Of a DNA stretch of 64,000 nt, positions 8,589 to 18,500 are shown piece after piece. Origin of the DNA: Solimonas sp. K1W22B-7 (GTDB lineage Bacteria > Pseudomonadota > Gammaproteobacteria > Nevskiales > Nevskiaceae). How positions within the stretch are numbered: position 1 is the stretch's first letter; each line of letters opens with the position of its first letter. The translations under genes were made by a program, and so were the position numbers. Below the pieces are notes generated by a model. It saw only the letters and a list, made by a program, of their open reading frames with translations. It made no database searches and was not told where the DNA came from. The DNA is taken from contig NZ_CP031704.1 in NCBI RefSeq assembly GCF_003428335.1, forward strand, positions 3,596,001 to 3,660,000, written 5' to 3'.

Positions 8589-9194
8589 ATGATCAAGAAA
8601 ATCCTCATTGCGCTGGCACTGGCGATCGCCGCCCTGCTGGGCTACGCCGCCACGCAGCCCGACATCTTCCGCGTCGAACGCTCCACCGTCGTGCAGGCAC
8701 CGGCGGAGCAGATCTACCCGCTCATCGCCGACTTCCATCGCTGGACCCAGTGGTCGCCCTACGAGAAGCTCGATCCCGCGCTGAAGCGGACCTACGGCGG
8801 CGCCGAAAGCGGCCTGGGCGCGAGCTACGCCTGGGAGGGCGACAAGAACGTCGGCTCCGGCCGCATGGAAATCACTGAAGCGACGGCGCCCTCGAAGATC
8901 GGCATCAAGCTCGATTTCATGGTCCCCTTCGAGGCTCACAACCAGGCCGAGTTCACCCTGCAGCCCGAGGGCAGCGGCACACGCGTCAGCTGGGCCATGC
9001 ACGGCCCCGCCAACTTCATGTCCAAGCTGATGGGCACGCTGTTCAACATGGACAAGATGGTCGGCGGCGATTTCGAGAAGGGCCTCGCGACGCTGAAGTC
9101 CGTGGCGGAAGCCACACCCGCCGCCCCGGCGGAAATCCCCGCGGCAGCCCCGGTCCAAGAACCGGCCCCTGCAGCCGCCGCAGCGGGCGCCTGA
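8589..9194 (+). CDS. Membrane-anchored SRPBCC (START-like) protein
   Basis: 201 residues: an N-terminal membrane helix (MIKKILIALALAIAALLGYA), then an SRPBCC polyketide-cyclase domain (VERSTVVQAPAEQIYPLIADFHRWTQWSPYE..., VGSGRMEITE) and a low-complexity Pro/Ala tail from about 175. The domain forms a hydrophobic pocket for lipid-like ligands. ATG at 8589 follows GAAGGGATCTCC. The helix and domain suggest an anchored periplasm-facing or cytoplasmic ligand binder; the side is not clear. It is a typical companion of DGPF and ECF42 genes. Confidence 0.85.
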   Translation: MIKKILIALALAIAALLGYAATQPDIFRVERSTVVQAPAEQIYPLIADFHRWTQWSPYEKLDPALKRTYGGAESGLGASYAWEGDKNVGSGRMEITEATAPSKIGIKLDFMVPFEAHNQAEFTLQPEGSGTRVSWAMHGPANFMSKLMGTLFNMDKMVGGDFEKGLATLKSVAEATPAAPAEIPAAAPVQEPAPAAAAAGA

Positions 9195-9219
9195 TGCCGG
9201 ACCACGCGAGGACACCGCG

Positions 9220-9603
9220 ATGAAGAAGTATCTCTGCCTGGGCTACTACGACGTGGAGAAGTTCAAGGCCATGAGTCCGGCCGACAGGCAGGCCCTGGTC
9301 AGCCAGTGCCCGCCCCGCGACGCCGCATTGCATGCCACAGGTCGCGTGCTGTTCGCAGGCGCCCTGGCCGACCCGGGGGACTGGGCCTGCCTGCGCCCCC
9401 GCAATGGCAAGCCGGTCGTCACCGACGGCCCTTACACCGAGGCCAGGGAACTGGTCGGCGGCCTGTTCATGATCGAGGCCGCCGACATCACCGAGGCCAT
9501 CGCCATCGCCTCGAAGCACCCGGCGGCGGAACTCGGCGAGCAGGTCGGCTGGGGCATCGAGATCCTGCCGATCGGCCACTACATTCCGGGCCAGGCCGCG
9601 TGA
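9220..9603 (+). CDS. YciI/DGPF family protein 4
   Basis: 127 residues, the most diverged of the four copies: start MKKYLCLGYYDVEKF, signature VTDGPYTEARELVGGLFMIE (DGPY in place of DGPF), then AIAIASKHPAAELGEQVGWGIEI. This subgroup is the one that most often directly precedes ECF sigma genes. Its TGA stop overlaps the GTG start of the sigma gene, so the two are translationally coupled. Confidence 0.9.
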   Translation: MKKYLCLGYYDVEKFKAMSPADRQALVSQCPPRDAALHATGRVLFAGALADPGDWACLRPRNGKPVVTDGPYTEARELVGGLFMIEAADITEAIAIASKHPAAELGEQVGWGIEILPIGHYIPGQAA

Positions 9604-10868
9604 GCACCCCGGTCCACCGCCGCATCGACGCCGTCTGGCGCATGGAATCGCCGCGCCTGATCGCCGGCCTGACGCGCCTGCTGCGCGACGTCGGCCTGGC
9701 CGAGGAGATGGCGCAGGACGCGCTGGTGTCGGCGCTGGAGCAGTGGCCGGAATCCGGCGTGCCGGACAACCCGGGCGCCTGGCTGATGGCCACGGCCAAG
9801 CATCGCGCGATCGACCGCCTGCGCCGCCTCAAGCTGGCCGAGCGCAAGCACGAGGAACTGGGCCGCGAGATGCAGGAACAGGAGCTGGCCATGCCCGACT
9901 TCGACACGGCGCTGGACGACGACATCGGCGACGACCTGCTGCGCCTGATGTTCATCGCCTGCCACCCGGTACTGTCCACCGAGGCGCGTACGGCGCTGAC
10001 GCTGCGCCTGCTCGGCGGCCTCTCCACCGACGAGATCGCCCGCGCCTTCCTGGTGTCCGAGCCGACCGTGGCGCAGCGCATCGTGCGCGCCAAGCGCACG
10101 CTGTCGGAGGCGCGCGTGCCCTTCGAGGTGCCGCGCAGCGCCGAACTGGGCGAACGCCTGGGCTCGGTGCTCGAGGTGATCTACCTGGTCTTCAACGAGG
10201 GCTATGCCGCCACCGCGGGCGACGACTGGATGCGCCCGACGCTGTGCGAGGAAGCCCTGCGCCTGGGTCGCATCCTCGCCGGCCTGGCATCGCAAGAGCC
10301 CGAGGTGCATGGCCTGGTGGCGCTGATGGAAATCCAGGCCTCGCGCCAGCATGCACGCGTCGGCCCCAACGGTGAGCCGGTGCTGTTGCTGGAACAGAAC
10401 CGCGCACGCTGGGACCTGCTGCTGATCCAGCGCGGCCTCAAGGCCCTGCGCCGTGCCGAGCAGCTCGGCGGCGGCCTGGGGCCTTACGCATTGCAGGCCG
10501 CGATCGCGGCCTGCCACGCGCGGGCACGCCGCGCCGAGGACACCGACTGGCCGCGCATCGCCGCGCTCTACGACGCCTTGTCGCAACTGATGCCCTCGCC
10601 GGTGGTGGACCTCAACCGCGCCGTGGCGCTGGCCATGGCCTACGGCCCTGCCGCGGGGCTGGAACTGGTCGACGCGCTGCAGTCGGAAGCGGCGCTGAAG
10701 AACTACCACCTGCTGCCCGGCGTGCGCGGCGACCTGCTGTTCAAGCTCGGCCGCCTCGACGAGGCGCGCACGGAATTCGAGCGCGCCGCCGCACTGACCC
10801 GCAACAGCCGCGAGCGCGACCTGATGCTGCGGCGCGCGGCGGAGTGCGGGGAGCAGCGGCTGCATTGA
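9600..10868 (+). CDS. ECF42-type RNA polymerase sigma factor with C-terminal TPR-like extension
   Basis: 422 residues starting at GTG 9600 (GTGA overlap). Region 2 lies at about 5-75 (LIAGLTRLLRDVGLAEEMAQ, then PGAWLMATAKHRAIDRLRR), region 4 at about 115-165 (LGGLSTDEIARAFLVSEPTV, VRAKRTL), and a long helical extension from about 180 to 420 (FNEGYAA..., ALYDALSQLMPSPVVDLNRAVA, LLFKLGRLDEARTEFERA) that reads like tetratricopeptide repeats. This build, with no anti-sigma gene and DGPF genes alongside, defines ECF42. The extension is thought to control activity in place of an anti-sigma factor. It ends the operon. Confidence 0.92.
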   Translation: MSTPVHRRIDAVWRMESPRLIAGLTRLLRDVGLAEEMAQDALVSALEQWPESGVPDNPGAWLMATAKHRAIDRLRRLKLAERKHEELGREMQEQELAMPDFDTALDDDIGDDLLRLMFIACHPVLSTEARTALTLRLLGGLSTDEIARAFLVSEPTVAQRIVRAKRTLSEARVPFEVPRSAELGERLGSVLEVIYLVFNEGYAATAGDDWMRPTLCEEALRLGRILAGLASQEPEVHGLVALMEIQASRQHARVGPNGEPVLLLEQNRARWDLLLIQRGLKALRRAEQLGGGLGPYALQAAIAACHARARRAEDTDWPRIAALYDALSQLMPSPVVDLNRAVALAMAYGPAAGLELVDALQSEAALKNYHLLPGVRGDLLFKLGRLDEARTEFERAAALTRNSRERDLMLRRAAECGEQRLH

Positions 10869-10880
10869 ACGGCGATCCTC

Positions 10881-10989
10881 GTGGGAGCGACGCGAGTCGC
10901 GATCTTTTACGAGAAGATCGCGACTGCTGTTGGCCATGGCGAGGGCTGACTCAATGTCAGTCTGAGTTAAGCCAACAGCCGCTCCCACA
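10881..10989. repeat. Hairpin repeat, gtgggagcg family, copy 1
   Basis: Outer arms GTGGGAGCG and CGCTCCCAC bracket a second inverted pair (CGCGATCTT / AAGATCGCG) and a third unit (CTGTTGGC ... GCCAACAG). It follows the sigma gene directly and may also act as a transcription end. The inner block gagggctgactcaatgtcag recurs in copy 2. Confidence 0.75.
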
Positions 10990-11013
10990 AGAAAAAGGCG
11001 CCAGATTCTTCTC

Positions 11014-11136
11014 GTAGGAGCGGCTGTTAGCCGCGAACGCCGGTCAACATAGCCACCGGCGTTCGCGGCTAGCTGTTGGCCACGGCGAGGGCTGACTCAA
11101 TGTCAGGCCGAGTTAAGCCAACAGCCGCTCCTACAA
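11014..11136. repeat. Hairpin repeat, gtaggagcggc family, copy 2
   Basis: Arms GTAGGAGCGGCTGTTAGCC and the inverted counterpart ending CCGCTCCTAC enclose GCGAACGCCGG / CCGGCGTTCGC and the same gagggctgactcaatgtcag block as copy 1, 24 bp away. A further, simpler member lies at 45355-45426. The pair fills the convergent gap between the sigma gene and the giant membrane protein gene. Confidence 0.78.
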
Positions 11137-11143
11137 AAGCACC

Positions 11144-14100
11144 TCAAGCCTGCGGCGTCTCCACCGTCGGCGGCGCGATAACCACCGGCTTCTTCTTCCA
11201 CAAACCGCCCTGCCCGTACTGCTGCCAGCCCCAACGCAGCCAGCCGAGCAAAGCATTGGCCAGCCACAGCGCCCAGGCCAGCATCAGCAGGCGGTAGACC
11301 CACATCGGCACCGACAGCACCCAGGCCGTCGGCAGCAGCTGCCCGTAGCGGTCCTGGTACCAGTGCAGCGAGTTGCCGAAGGACTGGTTGCCGGTGATCT
11401 GCATGTCCGGCGAACCGAGCAGCCCGTGCGCCACGGCACCGAACAGCGTCGACAGCGCCGCCAGCGTCAGCAGCAGCAGCCCGACCTGCACCAGGTCAAA
11501 GCGCCGCCAGGACCAGGTCTCCGGCATGCGCCCGCGCCAGCCCAGCGCCAGCAGCCAGCCCACCACCACGGCCGCCGCGGGCACCGGGATCTGCGACAGG
11601 CCCACCATCAGCAGCATCCATTGCGCCGCGCGCAGCGGCGTCAGCGTCAGGCGGCCCAGGCCCACGGCGATCACCATCAGCACCGCCAGCACCGACCAGA
11701 ACAGCACCGCCGGCCCCAGTCGCGGACCGCCCAGCAGCAGCGGCCAGCGATCCTGCGGCAGCTCCAGGTCCAGCACGGCGTTGACGCCGGGCAGGCCCAG
11801 GTCGATCGCCGGCGTGTGCAGCAGCAGGGCCATGGCCTCGTCGCTGCGCAGCTTCAACTCGAAGTCCTGCGCACCGGGACGCAGCGTCAGCGGCACCTGC
11901 ACGCCCTTGTCGCTGTTGCTCTGGCGCAGCGGCTGCGGCACGCCATCCTGGCTCAGGCCCAGCAGCGACCAGCCGGCCGGCAGCGTCAGCAGCTGCGAGC
12001 CGCCCTGGCCCGAGCGCAGGCGCAACTTCAGCGTGGCGTCGCGCGCGCGCAGCCCCGGCTGCAGCAGCAGCTGGCTGCGCTCCAGCGTCACCACCTGTCC
12101 CTGCGCGCCGGCCGGGCGCGACAGCTTCACGGCCAGCGACTCACCCGGCCAGGGCTGGAACTGCGGCAGCCAGTAGCCCTGGTCCTCGCGCCGCACCGGC
12201 GGCAGCGCGCCAGCGCCTTCGGTAGCGAAGTCGGCATGCCACAGCGGGCTGACGTCGAAGCGCCAGACCTCGTAGAGCTCGCTGCCCTTGGGCGCCAGCA
12301 GCTTCAGCTCGCGCGCCTGCTCCAGGCGCGAGGTCCAGCGCCGCTCGCTCTCCTGCGGCGCCAAGGCCACTTCCACGGCGCCGTCAACCGCACGCAGGTT
12401 CTCGCCGGTGAGGCGCTCGCCCGGCAGCAGCGGCACGCGCGCCAGCACCGGCGTGTGCATCACGCCCTCGCGGCTCAGCACCGTCTCCACCTCCCAGTCC
12501 AGGCCCAGGCGCAGCGTGCGGGTCACCACCAGCAGCGCCGGCAAGGCCTGCTCGCTGCCCGTCGCCGCGCTCGCGCCGGCTTCACGCAGGCGGCTCAGCT
12601 GCAGCGTCGCGGCCGGCTGGCCCTCCTCGTTCAATCCCGCCAGCGCCCAGCCCGACAGCTCGGCGCGCACGCCGCGCGGCGCCAGCGGCAGCGGCAGCTG
12701 CACCTGCGTGAAGCCCGACAGGCTGCCGCGCAGCAGCAGTTCGTGGCGGCCGGCGGGAGCGGCCAGCCACAGCTGGCCCTGGGTGTCGCGGCGTAGCGCC
12801 GCCGGACGCCCGTCGAGCAGGGCCTCCTGCGGTTGCCATACCGTGTCCTGCGCGCCATCCGCCACCGCCGGCAGCGGCAGCGGCAAGGCCGATTCAGCGG
12901 CGGCGTCGATGGTCAGGCGCAGGCTCAGCACATTGCCCTGTGCGCTCAGCGCCATGCGCGGCAACTCGGCGCAGCGCGGCGCGCATTCCGGCGGCGCCAG
13001 CAGGCGATTCTTCAACTCGTCCAGCCAGGACTGCTCCGGCATCGGCGGCACCGGTGTCTCGGCCAGTGCCGGCGGCGCCCAGCCCAGGCTGCCGCCCAGC
13101 GTCAATAGCAGCGCGGCCATTGCCGCAGGCGCGGCAACGCGGCGCTGCGGCAGGCGCGGCCAGCCACCGCCCATCCAGCGCAGCAGCGTCAGCGCCATCA
13201 GCAGCAGCGCCAGCAGCTTCAGGCTGCGCGTCATCCAGGGCGGCGACAGCCACAGACCCATCTCCTGTTCCACCGTCACCGGCCCCGCCGCCGACAGGCT
13301 GGCAGAGGCCCAGCGCCACTCCGGCAGGCCGGGGCCGGTCTGGGTCAGCGCGTTGGGGTCGAGGCTCTTGAGGGATTGCTGCGAGACGTTGTTTGCCTGC
13401 GGGTAGCCGCCATAGCGGGATGCCTTGTCCTTCGCCATCGACGCCAGTACGCGCGGGCTGACCACATCCCTCCTGGCCCGCTCTTCAAACACGTCTTCCA
13501 CTGCGGGCGCCGCCTGGCCGGCCTCCGCCATCGGCGGTGGTGGTGCCGCGGGTTCAGGCATTGCGGCCGCCTGCTCCTTTGCCAGGTCAAAGCTGAAGCC
13601 CGGCGATTCCTGCCCCACCCGCTCCAGCTGCGGATACATCGCCTCGCGCACCTGCGTCAGCGCGAAGGGCAGCGCGATCAGCAGCAGCGCCGCCGCCGAC
13701 AGCCAGCGGTAGCGATCGAGGAAGCGTGCCAGGCGCTCGCCGCGCAGGCCCTCCGGCAGCGCGCGCAGCAACGCCACGGCGGCGATCAGGTTGAGCCAGG
13801 CCCATTGCGGCGCCCCGGCCTCGTGCCAGCTCAGCGCCAGCGCGGCCAGCGCGATGCCGCCGGTGGCGGCGCCGAACAGGCGCAGGCTCGCCACCGCGAC
13901 GATCATCACCAGGAACAGGTCCAGCAGCGTCCAGCGCGACAGCCAGGTATCGGCGCGGTCCACACCACTGGCCGCGAACAGGCGCCAGCCCGGCGGCAGG
14001 TGCAGCGTCGTGTTCACGGCATGCAGCTCGATGTTCCAGCCATTGGCCGGCAGGCTGCGCAGCGAATCGTCGACGCGGCTTTCAGCCAGGAATGCGAGCT

Positions 14101-15334
14101 GGCCATGGCGCACTTCCACGCCGGCCGGCGCTTCCGGCGCCAGCCGCGTGATCAGCTGCGGCTCGCCATCGGAATCGGCACGGCCCAGCGCCAGCGGCGC
14201 AGCCGCCTCCAGGCGCCAGCGGCTGGCGAGCTTGCCGCCCAGCGTGTCGCGCAGGGTCCAGCCGCCGCCGTCGAAATCCAGCCACAGCTCGCGGTGCAGG
14301 GTCACCTCGTCGGGCGGCGGCACGGCCTCGCCACGGCTGCGCTCGTTCAGCACCAGCACCGTGCCCGGCTGCATCAGGTAGGCGGGATCGGCCTTCCACT
14401 CTTCCGGCAACTGCGTCTGGCGCGGATCCAGCGGCGCGGCACCGCTGGGCTCGATCACGCGCAGCTCCGGCCGCGCATGCACCGACCAGGTTTCCTCGGC
14501 CGGCCAGGGCTCCGGCAGCTTCGCCAGTTCCAGCTTCGCCACCGGCGCCGGCGCACGGGCGACGAGCGTCACGCGCCAGACGCCGGGACGCAGGCCGACG
14601 CGCAGGCGGCCCTGCTCGTCGAGCCGTGCCGGCAGGTCACCGGACAGCGACAGCGGCGTGAAGCCGGCCGGCAACGCCGGCCCCAGCACCACCTCGCGCG
14701 CCTGCCCCGCCACCTCCAGCAGCAGCTGCGTCACCAGGCGCAGCGGAATATCGTCCTCGACGCGGCGCAGCACCTGCAGTTCCAGGTGATCGCCGCTGGC
14801 GGCGGCGCCGGCGGCACCCAGCCACAGCTCACCCTCGGCGTTGCGCGTGGGACTGCTGCGCTCCTCGCCATCGACCCGCAGGCTCACCAGGCCGGCATCC
14901 GGCGGCAGCGGCAGGCCCTCGGGCAGGCGCGACCAGTCGAAATCGCCGCGCAGGCGATACTCGCCCGCCACCAGCCACACCGCCGGCGCGCCCTCGTGCT
15001 CCACCACCGGCGCCGCCTTGCCATCGGCGCTGACATCGCGCGGCCAGCGCGCGGCATCGCCGGGCAGCCGCACCCAGCCGGGCGCGTACAGCCGCAGCGC
15101 CAGCTCGAAGCGCCCGCCCCGGCCATCCAGGTCCAGGCTCAGCGCGGAGGGCCAGCGGCATTCGCGGCCTTCACCTTCAGCGGCCAGCGGGCAGGCTCGC
15201 AAGTCCTCGCCCTGCAGCGCCCAGCCGACCCAGGGCTGCAGGGGCGCGGGCACGTCCTTCTCCTGCAGCGGCGCCGCATGGGCGCAGGCAAGCGGCAGCA
15301 ACAGCGCGAGGGCAAGACGGAACTTCGAGGACAT
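11144..15334 (-). CDS. Giant envelope protein of unknown function (1396 residues)
   Basis: I do not recognise a family. AGGAGG 5 nt before ATG 15334 fixes the start. A signal peptide (ALALLLPLACAHA) leads into a large beta-rich, Leu/Arg/Glu-rich periplasmic part. A hydrophobic cluster lies at about 465-565, another pair near 695-750 with a second, APALAE-like cleavage-type stretch, then a second soluble part that seems to repeat the first (LRL...LPLPLPAV, GRHELLLRGSL, LPLPLAPRGVRAEL), and finally five or six membrane helices from about 1205 to 1390. The duplicated soluble-membrane layout suggests an inner-membrane protein with two periplasmic lobes. The codon and composition style match the neighbours. 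It is transcribed alone. Confidence 0.8.
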   Translation of the reverse strand: MSSKFRLALALLLPLACAHAAPLQEKDVPAPLQPWVGWALQGEDLRACPLAAEGEGRECRWPSALSLDLDGRGGRFELALRLYAPGWVRLPGDAARWPRDVSADGKAAPVVEHEGAPAVWLVAGEYRLRGDFDWSRLPEGLPLPPDAGLVSLRVDGEERSSPTRNAEGELWLGAAGAAASGDHLELQVLRRVEDDIPLRLVTQLLLEVAGQAREVVLGPALPAGFTPLSLSGDLPARLDEQGRLRVGLRPGVWRVTLVARAPAPVAKLELAKLPEPWPAEETWSVHARPELRVIEPSGAAPLDPRQTQLPEEWKADPAYLMQPGTVLVLNERSRGEAVPPPDEVTLHRELWLDFDGGGWTLRDTLGGKLASRWRLEAAAPLALGRADSDGEPQLITRLAPEAPAGVEVRHGQLAFLAESRVDDSLRSLPANGWNIELHAVNTTLHLPPGWRLFAASGVDRADTWLSRWTLLDLFLVMIVAVASLRLFGAATGGIALAALALSWHEAGAPQWAWLNLIAAVALLRALPEGLRGERLARFLDRYRWLSAAALLLIALPFALTQVREAMYPQLERVGQESPGFSFDLAKEQAAAMPEPAAPPPPMAEAGQAAPAVEDVFEERARRDVVSPRVLASMAKDKASRYGGYPQANNVSQQSLKSLDPNALTQTGPGLPEWRWASASLSAAGPVTVEQEMGLWLSPPWMTRSLKLLALLLMALTLLRWMGGGWPRLPQRRVAAPAAMAALLLTLGGSLGWAPPALAETPVPPMPEQSWLDELKNRLLAPPECAPRCAELPRMALSAQGNVLSLRLTIDAAAESALPLPLPAVADGAQDTVWQPQEALLDGRPAALRRDTQGQLWLAAPAGRHELLLRGSLSGFTQVQLPLPLAPRGVRAELSGWALAGLNEEGQPAATLQLSRLREAGASAATGSEQALPALLVVTRTLRLGLDWEVETVLSREGVMHTPVLARVPLLPGERLTGENLRAVDGAVEVALAPQESERRWTSRLEQARELKLLAPKGSELYEVWRFDVSPLWHADFATEGAGALPPVRREDQGYWLPQFQPWPGESLAVKLSRPAGAQGQVVTLERSQLLLQPGLRARDATLKLRLRSGQGGSQLLTLPAGWSLLGLSQDGVPQPLRQSNSDKGVQVPLTLRPGAQDFELKLRSDEAMALLLHTPAIDLGLPGVNAVLDLELPQDRWPLLLGGPRLGPAVLFWSVLAVLMVIAVGLGRLTLTPLRAAQWMLLMVGLSQIPVPAAAVVVGWLLALGWRGRMPETWSWRRFDLVQVGLLLLTLAALSTLFGAVAHGLLGSPDMQITGNQSFGNSLHWYQDRYGQLLPTAWVLSVPMWVYRLLMLAWALWLANALLGWLRWGWQQYGQGGLWKKKPVVIAPPTVETPQA

Positions 15335-15453
15335 CGCAGCCTCCTGGCAGGGCACGGCGGGATTGTGCCTGCATTGGCGCAGGCCGGCTTTCCCTGTAAA
15401 CGGGAATCCCGGCCAAACGGGGTTACGGCCCTCGCACGGCCAGGGCCGCGCAC

Positions 15454-15480
15454 AAAAAAAGGGGCGGCCATGGCCGCCCC
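15454..15480 (-). terminator. Intrinsic terminator after the mosaic surface protein gene
   Basis: A perfect palindromic stem GGGGCGGCC/GGCCGCCCC with the complement of seven A residues behind it gives a GC stem plus a U-tract on the minus strand, 20 bp after the stop at 15501. Confidence 0.88.
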
Positions 15481-15500
15481 TTCCCTGTCCACAACGGCGC

Positions 15501-18500
15501 TTAGTGATTGACGTTGCCGATCGTCACCTTCAGCGTCTTGGGGCTGCCCAGCTTGGCCCCACCGGTCGGCAACGACAGCAGCACGCTGAACTTCTCGGCC
15601 TTTTCGCTGGCGCTATCCCAGGTGATCGGGATGGTGAAGCTCTTGTTGGCCACGTCGCCGGCTGCCCAGGACAGGTCGCCGGAGGTGGCGCCGTAGTCCG
15701 TGCCCGCCAGCGCGGTACCGTCGGCCGTCGCGTAGTGAATGCCCACTGCGTTGCCGTTGCCGCCGGTGCGGCGCAGGGTCACGGTGACGCTGCCGGCATT
15801 CTCGCTGACGGTGAGGCTCGAGCCGACGAAGGACAGCGAGCCGGCCTTGTCGTCGCTGGTGATGCTCGCGGTGCTCAGGGCATTGCCCAGCACGGCGCCA
15901 CCGGTCGGCGCGGACAGCGCCAGCGTGAAGGTTTCCGGGGTCTCGACCTGCAGGTCGTCAACCAGGTTCACGGTCACCAGGCGCGGCGTCACGTCGCCGG
16001 ATTCCCAGGTCAGGTTGCCGGACACGGACTGGTAGTCCTCGCCCGCCAGGGCCGTGCCGTCGGCCGTGGCGTAGTGGACGCTGACCGCGCCATCGCGGCC
16101 ACCGGTGCGCGCCACCTTGAACACCGCGGTGCCGACGGCCTCCTTGGCCGAAACCTTGATCGCGGAGATCGTCAGCTTGCCCGGCTTGGCGCCGCCGCTG
16201 AGACCGGTACCGCTCAGCGGCAGGCTCGCCGGGCTGCCGGGGGCGTTCGAGGGGATCAGCAGGCTGGCGCTGCGGGTGCTGGTGGCGGTCGGCGTGAACA
16301 CCACGCCGATCACGCAGGTCGCGGCCGGCGCGATGCCGCTGCCGCAGCCATTGCTGGCGATCGAGAAATCCCCCGGATGGCTGCCGCCCAGGGTCGGCGT
16401 GCCGACGTACAGCGTCGCCGTGCCGGTGTTGGTGACCGTGACGTTCTGCGGCGCCGTGGGCGTGCCCACCGTGCGGCTGCCGAAGGCCAGCTGGCCGCTG
16501 ACTCCCAGGCCCGCCTGCGTGCCGGTTCCGCTGAGGCCGGCGGTGTCCGGGCTGGACGGAGCGTTGCTGACCAGGCTCACCATGCCGTTGCGCGCACCCG
16601 CGGCGCTGGGCGAGAACGTGACGTCGACCTGGCAGCTGGCGGCGGGCGCCAGCACGGCCGCGCAGTTGTGCGAGGCCGAGAAATCGCCGCTGGCAGCGAT
16701 GCTGGTGATCGACAGCGGAGCGTCTCCGGTATTGGACAGGACCAGCGGCTGCGGCAGGCTGCTGCTGGACACCGGCTGGTTGCCGAAGGCGAGGCTGGCC
16801 GGGCTGAAGCCGACACTGGCCTGGGTGCCGGTGCCGCCCAGCGTGAAGCTGGCCGACGCGCCGGTCTGGGCCGGGCTGCTGGAGACGGTTTCCACGGCGC
16901 TGCGGCTGCCCGCGGCACCCGGGGTGAAGCTGAAGCTGACGCTGCAGGACGCGCCCACGGCGAGCAGATGCCCGCTGCAGCCGTCGCTGGCGATGGCGAA
17001 GTCCGCCGGATGACTGCCGCCGGCGCTGAAGCCGCTGACGGTGATGGGACTATTGCCGTTGTTGCTCAGGTTCAGGCTGTGGCCGCTGCTGGTGCTGCCG
17101 ACCGGCTGGTTGCCGAAGCCCAGGCCCGAGGCACTGGCCTGCAGGCTGTAGTTCGCCGCGACACCGCTGCCCGACAGCGACACCAGTTCGGGGCTGCCCG
17201 AGGCGTTGGACGGAATGCTGAGGTTGGCGCTGCGGCTGCCGGTGGCGCCGGGCGTGAAGCGGACGTCGATCTCGCAGCTGGCGCTGGCGGCCACTGCGCC
17301 GGTGCAGCCGTTGGCAACGATGACGAAGTCGCCGGGATGGCTGCCCCCCAGGGCCAGTGCACCGACCTGCAGCGGCACCGTGCCGGGATTGCTCACCGTC
17401 ACCGACTGCACCGCGCTGCTGGCGTCGACGACGATGTTGCCGAAGCTCAGGCTGGACGGCGTCACGCTGATTTCCGCCGGTGCGCGCAGGACCACCGCGT
17501 TGGTCGTGACCTCGAGGCTGCCTTCCAGGCCGGGCGGGACGCTGCCGAGGCTGACGTTGGCGGTGGTGAAGCCCGAGGCCGAGCCGAAGTTGAGCAGGGT
17601 GTAGTCGGTGCCGGCGACGATGCCGTTGTCGAGGATGTCGATCACCAGCGTGCCGCCGCCGCTGAAGCCCAGGGCGCCGCTGACATCGAGACGGCCTGAG
17701 GACGCACCCAGGGCGAGCTTGAGCTTCGCGCCGGAAGCCAGGCTGAGACTGTCGACGGTCAGCACGCCCGACGGGGCCAGGATGGCGCCCGCTTCTGCCA
17801 GCACTGCACCGACATGGCCGTTGCCGCCCAACGTGGCGGCACTGCGCAGCGTCACGCTGCCAGTGCCGGTGGCCGAGCCCGTGCTGTTGACGGCAACCAG
17901 GGTGCCGGCGGTGACGGTGGTGTCGCCGGCATAGCTGCTGGCGCCCGACAGGCTCACGGTACCGCTCTTGATTTCCACCGCGGAGAAGTTGGACAGCACA
18001 CCGGAGTAGCTGAAGGACAGGCTGGCGCCCGGATCGAAGTCCAGCGTGTTGCTGCCGCTGCCGCCGGACACGTCGCCGCTGATCGAAGCGGAGCCGCCGA
18101 GGATGTGCAGCGTGTCGTTGCCGGCTTCGAGATCGATCGCCAGGCCGTTGTCGCCGACGATGCTGCCGCTGTTGCTGAGCGTGTCGGCACCGTCGCCCAT
18201 CTGGATCGCCGGGCCCTGCGCGGCGTTGCCGCCGCCGCGGATGTTGCCGCCGGCGTTGTTGGCGATGCTGTCGGCACGGTTGCCGATGAAACGGATGGCA
18301 TAGCTGTCGTAGCCGCGGATCAGGCCCGCGTTGGTGACACTGGTCGTCCCCGGTGCCGTGCCGCCGCTGGAATCGTCCGCCAGGATGCCGTGGCCCTTGG
18401 TGCCGAAGCCGCTGGTGTCCTGGCCGGTGATCTCGGCACCGCTGTTGTTGATGATGGTGCCACCGCCCACCGAGACGCCTTCCGGGTTGCTGGCTCCGCC

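Noticed and set aside
13376-17699. Very long plus-strand open frames (over 700 and over 900 codons) across the two giant minus-strand genes
   Set aside because: Composition is typical of antisense of GC-rich codons, no ribosome site, and they cross from one real gene into another through a terminator.
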